DNA from: Hirundichthys speculiger
Lineage: Eukaryota; Chordata; Actinopteri; Beloniformes; Exocoetidae
Reading direction: 5' to 3'
Assembly: GCA_018398805.1 (NCBI GenBank)
Contig: JAGFBZ010000936.1
Location: forward strand, 1,364,001-1,428,000
Length of the DNA: 64,000 nucleotides
The position numbers and the translations under genes were made by a program. Shown here one piece after another: positions 14,501-25,793 of this stretch (positions within the stretch are counted from its first letter, which is position 1; each line of letters starts with the position of its first letter). The notes under the pieces were generated by a model. The model ran no database searches. It saw only the letters and a list, made by a program, of their open reading frames with translations, and was not told the DNA's origin.

Positions 14501-17500
14501 AGAGCCAGCACATCACTGAATGACAGAAAAAAAGGGAGACATAAAGATGACAGTAAGCAAGTGGACAATACAGATGAGATGGACCACAAAGCTCTTATAT
14601 GAATGCCATTTAGAGCTTAAATTAAGTGTTGTTTTTGCTGCTGGTTTCAATATTTTTCACTTGTCTTCTTATTCAAAGAAAAGTGCACTGTGCTTTTATT
14701 TAATGATCTGCACTGTGTGGGATTCATGATGTTCATCAAGTAAACCTGAACATTGTGAATGCCTTCTCAGCTCTAACTTATCAGGATTTTCACATTTAAA
14801 CTATTGATACTACTTTTGGTAGTACAATAACTCACCCTGTTACACTGTGGAATTATTAAACAGATTAGATCATTTTAGTATAAATGATTAAGTCCCATTG
14901 ATCAAATCCCTTCATATTACGTATGCAAGAAGCTGCAGCAGGACAAATGAACAGAAACATCCAGATAGCCTGAGCTGGTGACATAAATGCCCTCTCACAC
15001 TTGACAGCCACTCCACACAAGCAACCAGCCCTCAGCCCACCCTGCAAATTGCTGCAGGAGTGTCAAGGGATGCAAAGTGTACAGGATGGTGTATGGCTCT
15101 TTGTGCATTTGAAGAAGAGACTACAAAACAAAATAGGCATCTCCTTATCTGACAAACTTTTCAGGCAAGTTGTGCATCTAATCAAATTAATTTCAAGATA
15201 TACTCATGCAGCTCCTTCCTTCAATGATTTTCTTTATCTAATTTGTTGATGGTGTGCTTCCTTTGCAAAGTTGAACTACCAACCTGGGCACAGTAGTCCT
15301 GATGAGCCATGTTAACCCTGTCCTCAACATATGCCTGATTCTTGGAACTTGAGAAGTGTGGCTCAATGAAATGCACCAAGACATTCTGTTCTTACCAGCA
15401 GCTGATTTCAAACACTCCCCTCGGCATCACGGATAGCACATTCTCATCAATTCACATACATGCATACCATGAATTCTACACTAGTGAACTTGTGAACTTG
15501 AAAGACTGGCACACAGCAACATCACACTCAGATAAAGACACAGTCAAAACAGATGGGTGAAGGCGCTACTGATAAGACACATGTTCTTGGAGGTCCAAGA
15601 GGTCCTGAGCCCCCCCTCCCCAGAAAAAATATCATTACCTCCCAGTGACTTGTTACATAATATGGTTCACACATTCTTAAAATGACTAACTGAACAGGTG
15701 GTCAACAACGCTCTGCAGTGTTAACTCAGTGTGAACAACATTTATCAGTCATTTCATGAAGACATAGGAAATCTCTGTTTATCCTCCAAATATAGATTAT
15801 CAATGAGTAGTGCTAATTAAGAAGTATTTAAGACGTCAGATCTCAAACAAATTGTTTGAATCACCTGAGTGACCGAAAGTTGGTACAATACCCCTAACAA
15901 CAAAGAATGAGGAGAAAGAGAAATTAAAAAAAAAAATGTGTGTAGATATCTTATATGATGGTGTTTGTAATATTAAAACAAAAAAATATATATATATTTT
16001 TTATTCCTATAGTGCATTGAATGTATAATCTATTTTTAAGATAAACCAATACAAATTTAAGTGAGAAAACTAAGCAGAAAACCCTCTTAATGATGTTCAT
16101 CAGCCAGGTCTTACACACAGCATTAGAAAAGAAATTTACTCAAAGTGAAGGTGTTAGAGTAATGTAATATAAAAATTATTGTGAAGCCAAAATAATCCAA
16201 ATATTAACATTAATACTTGTCATCACAAACTGTCATTTGAGGATCTCAAAAGTAGGAAAACGTTAGAAATAGCTTCATTTCAAAAGTGATGTGCAGTGCA
16301 TATTCTATCCTGAATAAGGGTGTTTTCACATGTGGTCATTTTTAAATGTACTAAACTCAGTCCTACTTAAGTGAACCAGAAAGGTGAACTGACAGGAAAG
16401 GTAAACAGTTTTGTTTCCACATTGCTTCATCATTAGAAATAGGACCCAGCTACTCTTCCTGGTCCACTTCAGATCTGACGAGGCCACAGTCCTCTTTCTG
16501 TTCACACTAGTTCCTTCAGATTTCTCAAACCTTTACTGCTTTGTATGGGGCACCTGAGGACCAGAACATAACTGACAAAAGGTATACTGGATCCATAACT
16601 CTTTACATTCACAAGGCAAAGATTAAGTGAACTACATGGACTTAAGTGAACTGAACTGAGACCATCTCTGAAGGTGGTTTCAGTTTTATTTGCTTTGAGA
16701 TGATGGTCTGAGTTTTTTCTTTTTTTTTTTTTTGATGAGTGTTCAAGCATGGAAGAAAAATGACTTGTAGTTCTGAGTTTGTTTGGAGCGTTGAAAAGAA
16801 CAGAGGTGAATGCATGTCTGAACCTTTCAATTAACAATTACAAATACTGACTCTTTATCCCAGTTCAAGTCCAAACTCAAAACCCATCTGTTCAAACTGG
16901 CATTTCATTTATAATCTGACCCACTTCCCATTGTTGTTTTGTTCTTTTGTTAATATTATCTATTTTATTTATTTTATTGTATTTCATTTATCTGTTAAGT
17001 GTCCTTGTGTGTCCTGAAAGGTGCTTTTAAATAAAATCTATTATTTCCAATTGAAAACAAAAGACTAAAACCCGAGACACTGAATCTGACACAATGTCAT
17101 CCCTTTGTTTTCATAGGCCTCTGGTGTTAAAAAATATGGCATTGGGGCTTTTCAATAGGCTATCTCTCTGAAACCATCTTTATCTATACTTTGACAACAC
17201 ACCCATAACCTGAGAGAAGGGAATTAACATATCTCTTTGTCTCTCGTGGTAAAAAGACTACCCTTCCTTTATATGAATGTGGACTTCGAGAAATAATGAT
17301 CTGCCTCTTAACATTGCACTCTGTAGTGACTATCCTACTGTAAACCCCTAAACAATGGGAACACACTCAGGAGGGGCATGTTGATAACACGTTGAGACAA
17401 GATGTTTTGCTTTTGTTTCTCTCTCTCGCCGACCTACTACTCTGTAATGAAGCTGGAGTTGGTATGTTGAGTCTCTAACCTCATGCTGTAGGCTCCAGCC

Positions 17501-17595
17501 CCCAGCTCTTGTCCGATGCCAGAGAGGCTAGCATCGAAGTCGTGCACCAGCCCCGACTCGATAGCGGCGTCGTCCATCTTCAGAACCCAGGCCAT
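3734..17595 (-). CDS. ubp1: ubp1: CP2/grainyhead-family transcription factor, complete, 16 coding exons
   Basis: UBP1 (LBP-1) is a nuclear DNA-binding factor related to TFCP2 that activates or represses promoters as an oligomer. Coding exons on the minus strand, in order: 17595-17480, 14515-14364, 12289-12213, 12111-12006, 11924-11818, 11679-11527, 11409-11299, 9009-8902, 8638-8532, 8452-8398, 8101-8008, 5799-5709, 5506-5388, 5291-5149, 3932-3881, 3771-3734. All introns are GT-AG, every phase agrees, and the total is 1629 nt (542 residues plus TAG), close to the roughly 540 of mammalian UBP1. The start is the ATG that begins MAWVLKMD, as in the family. The exon encoding [25 protein letters not shown] sequence (9009-8902) and the neighbouring clasp2 favour ubp1 over its paralogue tfcp2. 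Introns hold a SINE, a LINE-like tail and hAT elements. Paralogue choice is inference; membership of the family is clear. Confidence 0.94.
5709..8101 (-). CDS. ubp1: ubp1 exons 11-12: SAM-like domain
   Basis: Exon 11 (8101-8008) encodes [20 protein letters not shown] and exon 12 (5799-5709) encodes [20 protein letters not shown] then [10 protein letters not shown]. This is the SAM-like oligomerisation module of the CP2 family. The intron between them, 2.2 kb, contains a tRNA-like SINE (about 5985-6153) and a hAT MITE (7115-7718). Confidence 0.93.
5985..6153 (-). repeat. tRNA-like SINE in a ubp1 intron
   Basis: Read on the minus strand the element starts with a tRNA-like head. An A-box-like TAGCTCAGTGG lies at 6142-6132 and a B-box-like GGTTCAACTCC at 6082-6072. 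The tail is body sequence of the type often seen in fish (ATTTACAG/CTTTAGCTGCC at 5990-6013 on plus). The head is too diverged to fold as a functional tRNA, so I call it a SINE. Confidence 0.7.
7115..7718. mobile_element. hAT-type non-autonomous transposon (604 bp)
   Basis: Perfect 12-bp terminal inverted repeats TAGAGGTCTTCA / TGAAGACCTCTA bound the element. The 8-bp flanks GCTTACAG (7107-7114) and GCTTACAC (7719-7726) match at 7 of 8 positions, as expected of a hAT target-site duplication. Both ends contain runs of degenerate ACCCGA/GGACCCG units (reverse complement near the right end) that act as long subterminal repeats. No transposase remains. Confidence 0.85.
8398..9009 (-). CDS. ubp1: ubp1 exons 8-10: variable linker
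   Basis: Exons 9009-8902, 8638-8532 and 8452-8398 encode the Ser/Thr/Pro-rich linker between the DNA-binding and SAM-like domains. Exon 8 (108 nt, phase 0-0) carries [20 protein letters not shown] and is the segment that TFCP2 lacks. In mammals its inclusion separates UBP1 isoforms, so it may be alternatively spliced here too. Exon 9 begins CSPWPDTAY, conserved in both paralogues. Exon 10 encodes [11 protein letters not shown]. Confidence 0.88.
9010..11298. other. ubp1 intron 7, no recognised content
   Basis: This 2.3 kb intron separates exons 7 and 8. Longer reading frames at 9768-10133 (minus) and 10261-10575 (plus) show no family motif. No terminal inverted repeats or RNA gene were recognised. 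Confidence 0.5.
11299..14515 (-). CDS. ubp1: ubp1 exons 2-7: CP2 DNA-binding domain
   Basis: This block (exons 14515-14364, 12289-12213, 12111-12006, 11924-11818, 11679-11527, 11409-11299) encodes the immunoglobulin-like CP2/grainyhead DNA-binding region. Visible landmarks are [118 protein letters not shown] and [19 protein letters not shown]. All match the family in order without gaps. The intron between the first two exons of the block carries a hAT element with a second element inside it (12514-14213). Confidence 0.93.
12514..14213. mobile_element. hAT-type transposon carrying a second element
   Basis: The ends AGAGCCCTATC... and ...CATAGGGCCCT are inverted repeats, extended inward by GAATCCG / CGGATTT. 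Flanks CAAGGTGT (12506-12513) and AAAGGTGT (14214-14221) agree at 7 of 8 positions. The interior repeats the phrase AAAACGGAATT. An internal 69-codon reading frame at 12868-13077 has no clear similarity. A separate hAT-like element occupies 13299-13805, so this one inserted first. Confidence 0.8.
13299..13805. mobile_element. hAT-type MITE nested in the 12.5-14.2 kb element
   Basis: Ends TAGGCTTGGGAGGTAT and ATACCGCCCAAGCCTA are inverted repeats with one mismatch. Flanks GTATGTTA (13291-13298) and GTACGTTA (13806-13813) match at 7 of 8 bases. The interior near both ends is rich in palindromic GGTAATACC/GGTATC units. Confidence 0.82.
14516..17479. other. ubp1 intron 1, mostly unassigned
   Basis: This 3 kb intron holds a LINE/SINE-like 3' tail at about 16858-17045. 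I recognised nothing else: no exon, RNA gene or delimited transposon. Confidence 0.5.
16858..17045 (+). repeat. 3'-tail fragment of a LINE/SINE-like retroposon
   Basis: The phrase GTCCTTGTGTGTCCTGAAAG followed by GTGCTTTTAAATAAAATC resembles the 3' tail shared by fish L2-like LINEs and their SINE partners. It is 5'-truncated and ends in a short A/T-rich run. The family assignment is from memory of such tails. Confidence 0.45.
17480..17595 (-). CDS. ubp1: ubp1 exon 1: start codon and N-terminal segment
   Basis: The ATG is at 17595-17593, followed by MAWVLKMD, then the family signature [16 protein letters not shown], ending at ATG-AG before the donor GTTAGA. The exon ends two bases into the serine codon completed at 14515. 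The surrounding 17.5-18.5 kb is GC-rich, as expected of a promoter-proximal first exon. An upstream non-coding exon cannot be excluded. Confidence 0.92.
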
Positions 17596-18520
17596 CGGCC
17601 CCAGCTCCTTGTCCTCGGCTTCTACTCGGAGGGCCGCCAGCTTGCTTCAGGTACAAAAGGTCGACTGGCGACGAAGTGGGCTCTGCAGCTTCTGAACGAT
17701 ACCCGAGAGGAAAGTTATGCTGCTAACCTGTTAGCCGCTTCTTGGCAGGCTGGGCAGGCGACCTGGTAGCTTTCTGTAGAAACTGAATTTATAGCCATAT
17801 CTTTACTCGGCTTTTGAGGGCTTATTATTATTGTTGTTGTTATTATTGACTCGGCAAGGTGCTCCACTAGTGGTAGACTACCTTGGAATGACAGTAATTT
17901 AGAACCCACCTCGCTAACAAATAGTTAGTCGTGACAGGAGATGCGAGCCGATTGTTAGCATGCTAATATTACCCTAAAGCTAACTTTGCAAAAGGTAACT
18001 AGCGTGACTTTAGCAGTCCCGTTGTTACTTCGGTGAAAATCCCCTGTTTGTCTAACTGGCGTCCGCTCAACAAAACGCGACAAACTGAAAACTTATATCG
18101 TTAGTCCACAAACCGCATCTCCTTGCAGCATCCGAACAGCTGTTGCTACTTAGCCACCAAGCTAACCAACATCAACTTCACTTCAACTGTCCAGTGGTCT
18201 ACAACCAGCTGTCCTCCGACGCTCCTTGTACCATCCCAGTCCGCTCTTGTCTTCTCATTGTGGTGCTAATATCACCGCAGAGGAATCCCGTCCGTAAGAT
18301 GCAGTCCTTTTACCATCCAAAGCGCAGCTTCCGATACCGAACCAGGCATCAACATGGCTCCCTTGACATACAAACTGTCGGTCGGTGTAGCCTGCAGGGG
18401 TGCCACCGCAAACCTCGGGAATTATGCCAAAACGGAAAACAGCCAATCAGAGGCCGCCTCTCGTACCCAGCGCAGAGGAATCAGCCAATCAGAGACTCTC
18501 GAGCTTCCGTCATTGTGTTC
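17596..18520 (-). promoter_or_regulatory. ubp1: ubp1 promoter and 5' untranslated region (probable)
   Basis: The 900 bases upstream of the ubp1 ATG are richer in CpG than the introns. They contain two identical CCAATCAGAG sites, with CCAAT at 18443-18447 and 18485-18489, 42 bp apart, the classical NF-Y arrangement. I saw no TATA box at a useful distance, which fits a housekeeping-type promoter. The exact transcription start and any 5' UTR intron cannot be read. A 171-codon plus-strand frame here (18143-18658) is likely a by-product of the base composition. Confidence 0.6.
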
Positions 18521-20244
18521 AACTGTTGTTACGCTCTGCCTCCCAGGAACTATGATAAATTTACAGAGCAAGTATTGCCAACAAAGATCTACGCTGTAGA
18601 AAGTAAAAATAAAAACGACACCCTCCCACTGCAAATACTTATGTTATACGCACACTAACGATTTATACTAACAGGTTTGTGTCATGTCGGTCGAGGTCAA
18701 ACGCGAACCAACATGGTTATTATTTGTGAAGATGCCATGCAGAGAACATCAAACATTCACACATCAGGCCATAAACGAAACAACTATCGTGTTTTACCGT
18801 GTGTAACTGTTGCCGTCGTGTCTTTCAACAAGGTCTCGGAAATTTTCGGTGTAGGGCTGCCAGAACAACATTGTGTCCCAAATGCTGACGCTTCAGTTCT
18901 GCTGGAGTTGAATTCAGTTTGATTCATGTCATCATTGAACGGGCGGAGTGCCGGTGTTCTGTTGCAGACTCCGCGCGTTGAACTCCTCTCTCTCTGCACT
19001 GCCTGGTCAATAATTATCGGACCGTGCACGCATACAGTCAAGACTGAGTAGCAGAGTTTCCGTGCAAACACACGCGCTATTTTGGCCTGAGGGGAAGACC
19101 CGCCTCAGGACTTCATTTACAGCCCCATCTGACTTCCAAGGAAGCTACTAATGTCTGCGCACAAGAACCAGATTTCACTGCAAAACAGTCAAGTCTGTTA
19201 TTTTTCCCCCACAAGTAGATAAAAGTTCTATATTAGTTTTTTTGTAAATCAAAAACTACACCGAGCAACTTGAGACTTAGTTACTTTGATACTTCGACTT
19301 TTTTTTTTTTTAACCTGTAGGAGTTGCTTATATGTGAAGCTGTGTCTACCTTGTTTTGTATATAATGTATGAAAGTGGATCAAATATTTGAAAGTGAGTG
19401 TAAACAAAATAATGTGCAATTAGTCGTTATTCCTCTGAATGCTACTATAGTAGAATCATTAACAGTCAGATACTAAGTCAACAGTTGTATTTTGCTGAGG
19501 GAAGTCACATGTTTACCTAACTAGGTAATTGTTGTGAGGACAACGTTAGCTGACTTGGCTGTTGAGAAATGTCTGACATGGAGGGAGGGAGGTTTACAGA
19601 TCAGGCAGATGCTTTATCTGGTGCCCTCTTCAGCTGTTCCTAAATATACAGCCCAGTGAGCAGAAGCACACATGAAATTCAGCACCAGTTTCTCAAATGT
19701 CCATATTACATAAGACTTCAGTGTTATCTTTTACACTGTTTAAAAACCAACCTACTGTCTCGAAAGTGCAGTGCATGCTGTCCACTTAACTGGCTTGCGT
19801 AATAAGAGAGTTTTAGGGAGTTTTTTTATTTAAAGGGTGTGGTTGAGCAAAGTAGTAAGGAAGACATTTATTCTCTACTAAGTAAAACAAATCAAAGAAT
19901 ATATTTTGCTTCCAGTTTTACTCCCCTCCTGATGACCCATAATTATAAGGGGATCATCTACACATTTTAAAGACTGACAGCAGCTAAAATAGAACTGACT
20001 GTGTACATCAAGGTACAACTGCAGAACAAGAGGTAATTCAGTGAAGAAGGAAGGTATTGATTCACCTTTGCAAGTCTTATGTGGACACACACATCCAAAG
20101 CTGCAAAAACAATATAAAATGCATCACAAATGGTATACCACTGATCAGGATCAGTTATAGAAAAAATGTTATTCTGAATTAGATTTTTTACCCCTCCCTT
20201 CACCCTGGGACATGTGTACTGCAAAAGTCAACAGACACGTGGCT
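18521..20244. other. intergenic gap between clasp2 3' end and ubp1 promoter
   Basis: CpG-bearing sequence continues to about 19090 and may include an upstream non-coding ubp1 exon. From there to 20244 the sequence is A/T-rich and I recognised nothing. Confidence 0.45.
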
Positions 20245-21713
20245 TATTATGATCTGTACAAGTTCTTTATTTAATTTTAAGCACAGCTTTGTAAATACAT
20301 AGAGGAAAAAAAAAACCAAAATGATGAAAACTAGAATGTTACAAGGAGAGGATGGAAACAAAGACACAATGGACATAAGAAGAAAAAAGGAAAGACATGA
20401 GATTTTTTTCCAGAGCTGTAAATAATAGCCTTCTACAAATTTCTCATCAGAGGGGGGAAAAAAAAAAAGCGGGGTGGGGGGTGACTACGGCACGTGCAAC
20501 AGAGAGAGAAAAATTAAAATAAGGATGGGTGAAGGTGCGTGTGGGCACCCCCACTGGGCAACTCTCCTAAGTGACGCTGTTATGGGATATTCCATTTTCA
20601 TATCATATTTAGATACATATCCAACATATGATAACAAGCCACTTCCTGTGTTATTTCATGTAGCAAACACATCTGCCTTCCTCCCCGAGCTGTACGGAAT
20701 GGGCTGATCCAAGATGAGCAGGAAGAAATGGAAGATGAATTCATCTGAAAGGGGTGGACATTGTTTACATTATTTTTAAAATCCCAGTCACACAGGACTA
20801 TCAATGGGACTCTAATAAAAAGTTATCTTTTTAAATTTAGTCTCATGCATAGCCAAGCACATAACGCCTTTTATACTTTGGATTGTGTCTGTTTTGCGTT
20901 TACTAAGAGCAGGTATGACCTGCTGTGACTTGCGTTAGTGCTGTGTAGGGACTGACTGCTCGTACCTTTTAGGCTCATCAGCACCTTTCTGTAACAGAGA
21001 CTGCGTGTCATTGTGTGGATAAGAAAGAAAACTCCAGGTATTAAAAACCACAGCAATTAAAAACACCTATTTGGGACTGACCGTAAAATAAATTCAAACT
21101 ATGACACAATGTAAATTTACATTCTTGTCCTCCTGACCCCAGTTTCTCACGGTTCAAGAAAAAGGGAAAAGAAGAAGGGAAAAAAAAAAAACATGGTACA
21201 GTTTATTCATCATAGTGTTTGATGAATATTAATTCCCAGAAAGATGAGAGCCATGCAAATGCACCACCTCCTACTGATATGAGATATTGTTCAGATCGGA
21301 CAGGACGGACATTTCATATCATCATCCTCGAGTGATTAGTGATAAACAAGGGTGGAGTATGAGAATGCAAGCCTGCAGCTGTTTATTTAATCCATATTTA
21401 AGGGTTCAGTTCAGTCTGAGTTCAGGGTGGATGCTCAGGAATGGCGAGGAGAACTACGACGTTCCTCTCCTCGGCACTAACACTCCAATCTCGTGGTGAG
21501 GCAGGAAACACGGAGGGTGTGTTTATCAATGTATAATTGTGTATACACAGTGTTGATGTTGTCTGTTTTGGGTGTAAGCACTTAAAGTTTTGATCTCTGT
21601 TTTCTTCTTCTTCTGGTGTGTCTCGTGTGGGTGTGACGTCATGGGCAGATGTTTTATGTTTGGTGGGCACAGCTGCAATTCTGTGGTTGCTCTGTAAGAT
21701 GTAGTTGTGTCTC
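20245..21713 (-). other. clasp2: clasp2 3' untranslated region (probable)
   Basis: About 1.45 kb follows the TAG at 21716-21714 without coding features, and ends near the AATAAA at 20271-20266. The right part has CACAC- and GTGTG-rich segments. The boundary is inferred only from the signal. Confidence 0.55.
20266..20271 (-). terminator. candidate clasp2 polyadenylation signal AATAAA
   Basis: Plus-strand TTTATT reads AATAAA on the minus strand, about 1.45 kb after the clasp2 stop, with a TTAAAATT context. No equally good signal lies between it and the stop in the parts I examined. Confidence 0.55.
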
Positions 21714-22380
21714 CTATAGTCCTTCAGATGAGGGTTCACTGCCGCTGGAGCCAGACTGGGCTCGCTTGATGTATAGATTCAAGAGCTTCAGCTACAAACA
21801 GAAAACACAAGAGGGTAAACACATAAATGCCATGTTGTTTCTTTGGGTATAAATGTGTGTTGCTACGTAGTATATATATATGTGACTCTTGCATCCGTTC
21901 AGATATTGACCCATTTTTTTGTCACTACTTTTAAGTGAGATAAAGAGATCCTGTAATGAACCACAGAGAAACAACACACTTAAATAAAAAAAAAAAAAAA
22001 AACAAAAAAAAACCCACTAACAGTAAGGACGATTCTCACCACCTCTACAGTTGCCACAGTTACAGGCTTGTGCAATTATAAAAGCCTTCTCTGCAGGGAG
22101 GGGCTTTGGAGGCAGTGTTAAAGTACAGCATAGAAGGAGGGGAAGAAACCGACAAGTTAGATTTGTTTAATTTTCAAACAGTCCAGCCTCCCATCAAGGG
22201 AAGAACCATATTTAATTTTCTAATGATTTAATGTGGTTCTTAAAATTCTATTCTTCAATTCATTTGCAACATTTAGTAGTAATAATCTGAATTTGCAAAT
22301 CAAGTAACCAAATATGCAACAACAAAAAATTTCTTATGATTCTTTTTACACTACTGTCAAGCAAAAATGTGTACTCACAC

Positions 22381-22415
<35 letters not shown>

Positions 22416-25400
22416 ACATGTACAAAAGTTAAATTTGATATCTTAATTCATAGTGGGAATTATTAAAACTCTTGCACTGTAAAAAGAATGAGAAACTGTT
22501 TTCATTTATAAGCTTGTGAAGCATTCAAATCTGAAGGGTTTTTAGGTCAGCCCACCTTGCTGCTGGAGAGTTGGTTGAGATGTGGTTTGAGATCCTCTCC
22601 TATCACAGCATAGATGGCCACCAGGCAAAACACACAGGCTTTCCTCACACTGCTCTCAGAGTTATCGTAACCCTGTTGAAATCGGAAAGGACAAATTAGA
22701 TTCAAGTACTAGTTCTTGATCCAAAGTTCCACCCCCAAAATCTATCTGTGCTCCTGATTAAATGCTGTTTCATGACAAAACCTTTCATGGCCTTAAAATG
22801 GTACGTCTCTATACCTCTTCCCATATTCTGTGAATGGGGATCTATGTATATTTACTGGCTCCACGTACCAGCAGATGGCACTGCCCATCCCCATCTCAGT
22901 TAAGCTATGCATTGGTCAGGTGTAATACTAGGGTATTTTGACTGTAAATGTTTGAATCTCAAAAAGAGGCAGGCCTGTGCTTTGAATTAAGTCAGGGACA
23001 CTATGAGCCTTAATCTTGACAACTTTATCATTGGATAATGTGATGCTAATGTTAGCACAGGTCTCTGGCTGCATCTTGTTTCAAGACTCACCGCTCACAA
23101 CTTGGTAAGAGGTGAGTCAGGAATTCATAACGAGAGCAGGACAGAGAGACAACATAAAAATAAACCTACTGGCTGGCTGAAATGCCTGCTCCTACTCATG
23201 GTTTCTTCTAGTTAAATGGATGGAAAAGCACAAATCTATAATTAGCAATGTGGCAAAACCAAGCTGTTTTGTGTCAAAGCCGCAACCTCGGCTCTCATCT
23301 AGTATTATATAGCGATGTGTAAATCTTTTGCTCAGACATTAATGCTTAAAGAATCTAATTTCACACAGATTTGGTATGCTCTGCTTTTATCATAGCTGTA
23401 ATCAAAGCATGGCAAGTCTTCCATCTTTATAACGAGCAAAACCAAGCATTTTACATTTCTGAGAGTGTATGTGATGCTCTTAAAGTGAGACAGGCTGTAA
23501 GAACAACTTGCCTTTATTTTATGACTACGATAATACTCATAAGCAGTTTCAGTATCTAAATAGAGCTAGCTAGCTTAAAGCTACCCCACAGATATGAGCT
23601 TTGTGTTACCTGAATGAGTCCCGGCACTATCTCTGGTAGCAAGCCGATCAGGCCTTCGCGTGGAATCCTCTCCACCACCTTTGTCTGCATCTTAATAGCA
23701 GCCAAGTTGATGGGGTAATCAGCCGACTGGATAATGGGACACAAGACTTTGATACACTGCTCTGGACTGATGGACAACGCCAACATGGCTGCAGTCTCCT
23801 CTGCAGCTCGTACCACCTTCAGAAACACACACACACACACACCATAAAAATAAACATTACAGAATTAACAAGGACAGGATCACATTTTATGACTCAGCTG
23901 TGCCAATCTGATGAAGATGCATTTAACAACTATGGAACAAACACAAGGCTTTATTTTAAACTTTAATGATGCCCAAGTAAAATAATCAGATCTACTACAC
24001 AATCTCTTCCAAATCCAAGATAAAATTGTCATTCAAATTAGCTTATTTGTGTTTGGATGAAAGTGGGGTTGTCCCAATCCGATATCGTGATCGGAAATCG
24101 GGCCCGATCGGGGGGTTTCAGAATTGATCGAAATCGGATATTGCATCCCGATCTCGGATCGGATATATATTTCATTCTCACTATTTTGATCACCGCTATA
24201 TATTTCAAGCTTATTATCACATATAATACCCTAGTAGAAATCTCTCACCTGCATATAATGCATGAACGGATCACGACATTTTATTGTGAGAGCTTTCTTT
24301 ATAAAATAGTGGCGAGAAGGCATGTCAGGAAACCCACTAACATAATAAGCTCTGCCAGCACTTCAAAAGAGGGTTAAGGACAAACTTCTTGTCTTGTTAT
24401 CAGACACGCCCTGCATTTCGTTCACCACAGACGTCTGGAGTTCGTCTGTGGCTCCGATGTCCCCTTAAGCCTCTAGTTTTGTTTTACGCCGTGCTACCCT
24501 GCATGCCCCGGAATTTCGCGGATCCCACACAGCAGAGCGCATCAGACTATGGAGAAAATGCAAAACAACTGGGGTATCAACAAGCAACGGGTCCACGTAA
24601 TTTTGCGCGACAACGCTGCTAATATGAAGAAAGCTATGAGAAAGATGGGGGTACTGAGTGTGGGCTATGTTGCGCATTCTTGCCAACTTTGCGTGCATGA
24701 GGGCTTGCTTTCTCAAACACAGTGTGATAGATACACCCTGGCTACTGCGAGGAAAATCTAGTAAAACTTTTTTACTAGTTAATATGTGTGCTATACTTGA
24801 TCATTCAAGCTACTTCACAGAAGTTCTCTGTTATACTGGTGCACTATTTGTTATTACTTATTTGTTGAAGCTACCTCAAAGAGAAGTGCACTGTTTAAGT
24901 GTTAAAAAATAAAATAAAAATGGGAGACAACCTGGATCTGTTTATTCTGCATTTGTTCATTTTTTATAATGTGTTATGAAAGTATCGGATTGGGACTCAG
25001 TATCGGCAGACACTAAAAAAAATCAAATGACTCGGGGCCAAAAAATCCTGATCGGGACATCCCTAGATGAAAGTACCTCTTTGTGAGGGTCTTTGTGCGA
25101 CTCCAGGGCCTTCATGATGGTGAGCTCTGCATAATTCTTGAATCTCCAAGGCTGCTTACTGAGAATCTCCCTCAGCACTCGCAAAGCTAGTGTTCGAATC
25201 ACATGCTAGTAGAGTGAAAAGGAGTCAAGATCAAAGCAAAGGAATTCAGTCTGCTTGCTTTATGCATTCAGTGTATACAGACTCTTGGTGAGCGAGTGTG
25301 TACCTCTCTGTCACCCATCGTCTCCAGCAGGAGCAGCAAGATGGTTTTGAAGTGTTCATCCCACACCTGTAAGGTGTTTTCACGGATCAACTTCAGCAGC

Positions 25401-25793
25401 TCACACAGCGCTGCTTTCCTTTCCTCCACACGCTCATTGTGATTGGACAACTCCTTTGAGCAGCTCGGCGACAAGTTCTGATTGGTCAAGGCTGCTATCT
25501 GTTAAGTGACAATTCAAAAGAAGGAAGCAAAATAGCTTTTAGGGGATTTGTTTTCTGTTTGAGGTACAGTGTGTTCTTGTGCTTGAAAATGTTTATATAC
25601 CATCAGTGAGATGCTCCGAGTCATCCAGGCTGGTGTCTTTGCGACTGTGTTTGAAAGGGGAGTCGGAGAAGTACTCTCTGGCCCCTCGGGGACTGGAGGA
25701 CAGCAGGGGGGTATTGAGGAGTGAAGTCTTATTGTCAAGGGCCATCCTGCCACCATCTACAGAGTCTGAGACTCTGCCGTCTCCACTGCCCCC
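21714..25793 (-). CDS. clasp2: clasp2 C-terminal CLIP-interacting domain and stop
   Basis: Exons 25793-25601, 25498-25304, 25205-25077, 23816-23610, 22672-22556 and 21791-21714. Landmarks: [140 protein letters not shown] and [20 protein letters not shown], then TAG at 21716-21714. This HEAT-like region binds CLIP-170, LL5beta and other partners in the family. Exon 25498-25304 is out of frame by one base. Confidence 0.92.

Noticed and set aside
18143..18658. 171-codon plus-strand reading frame in the ubp1 promoter
   Set aside because: It lies in GC-rich promoter sequence where stops are rare, has no motif and would be antisense to the ubp1 5' region.
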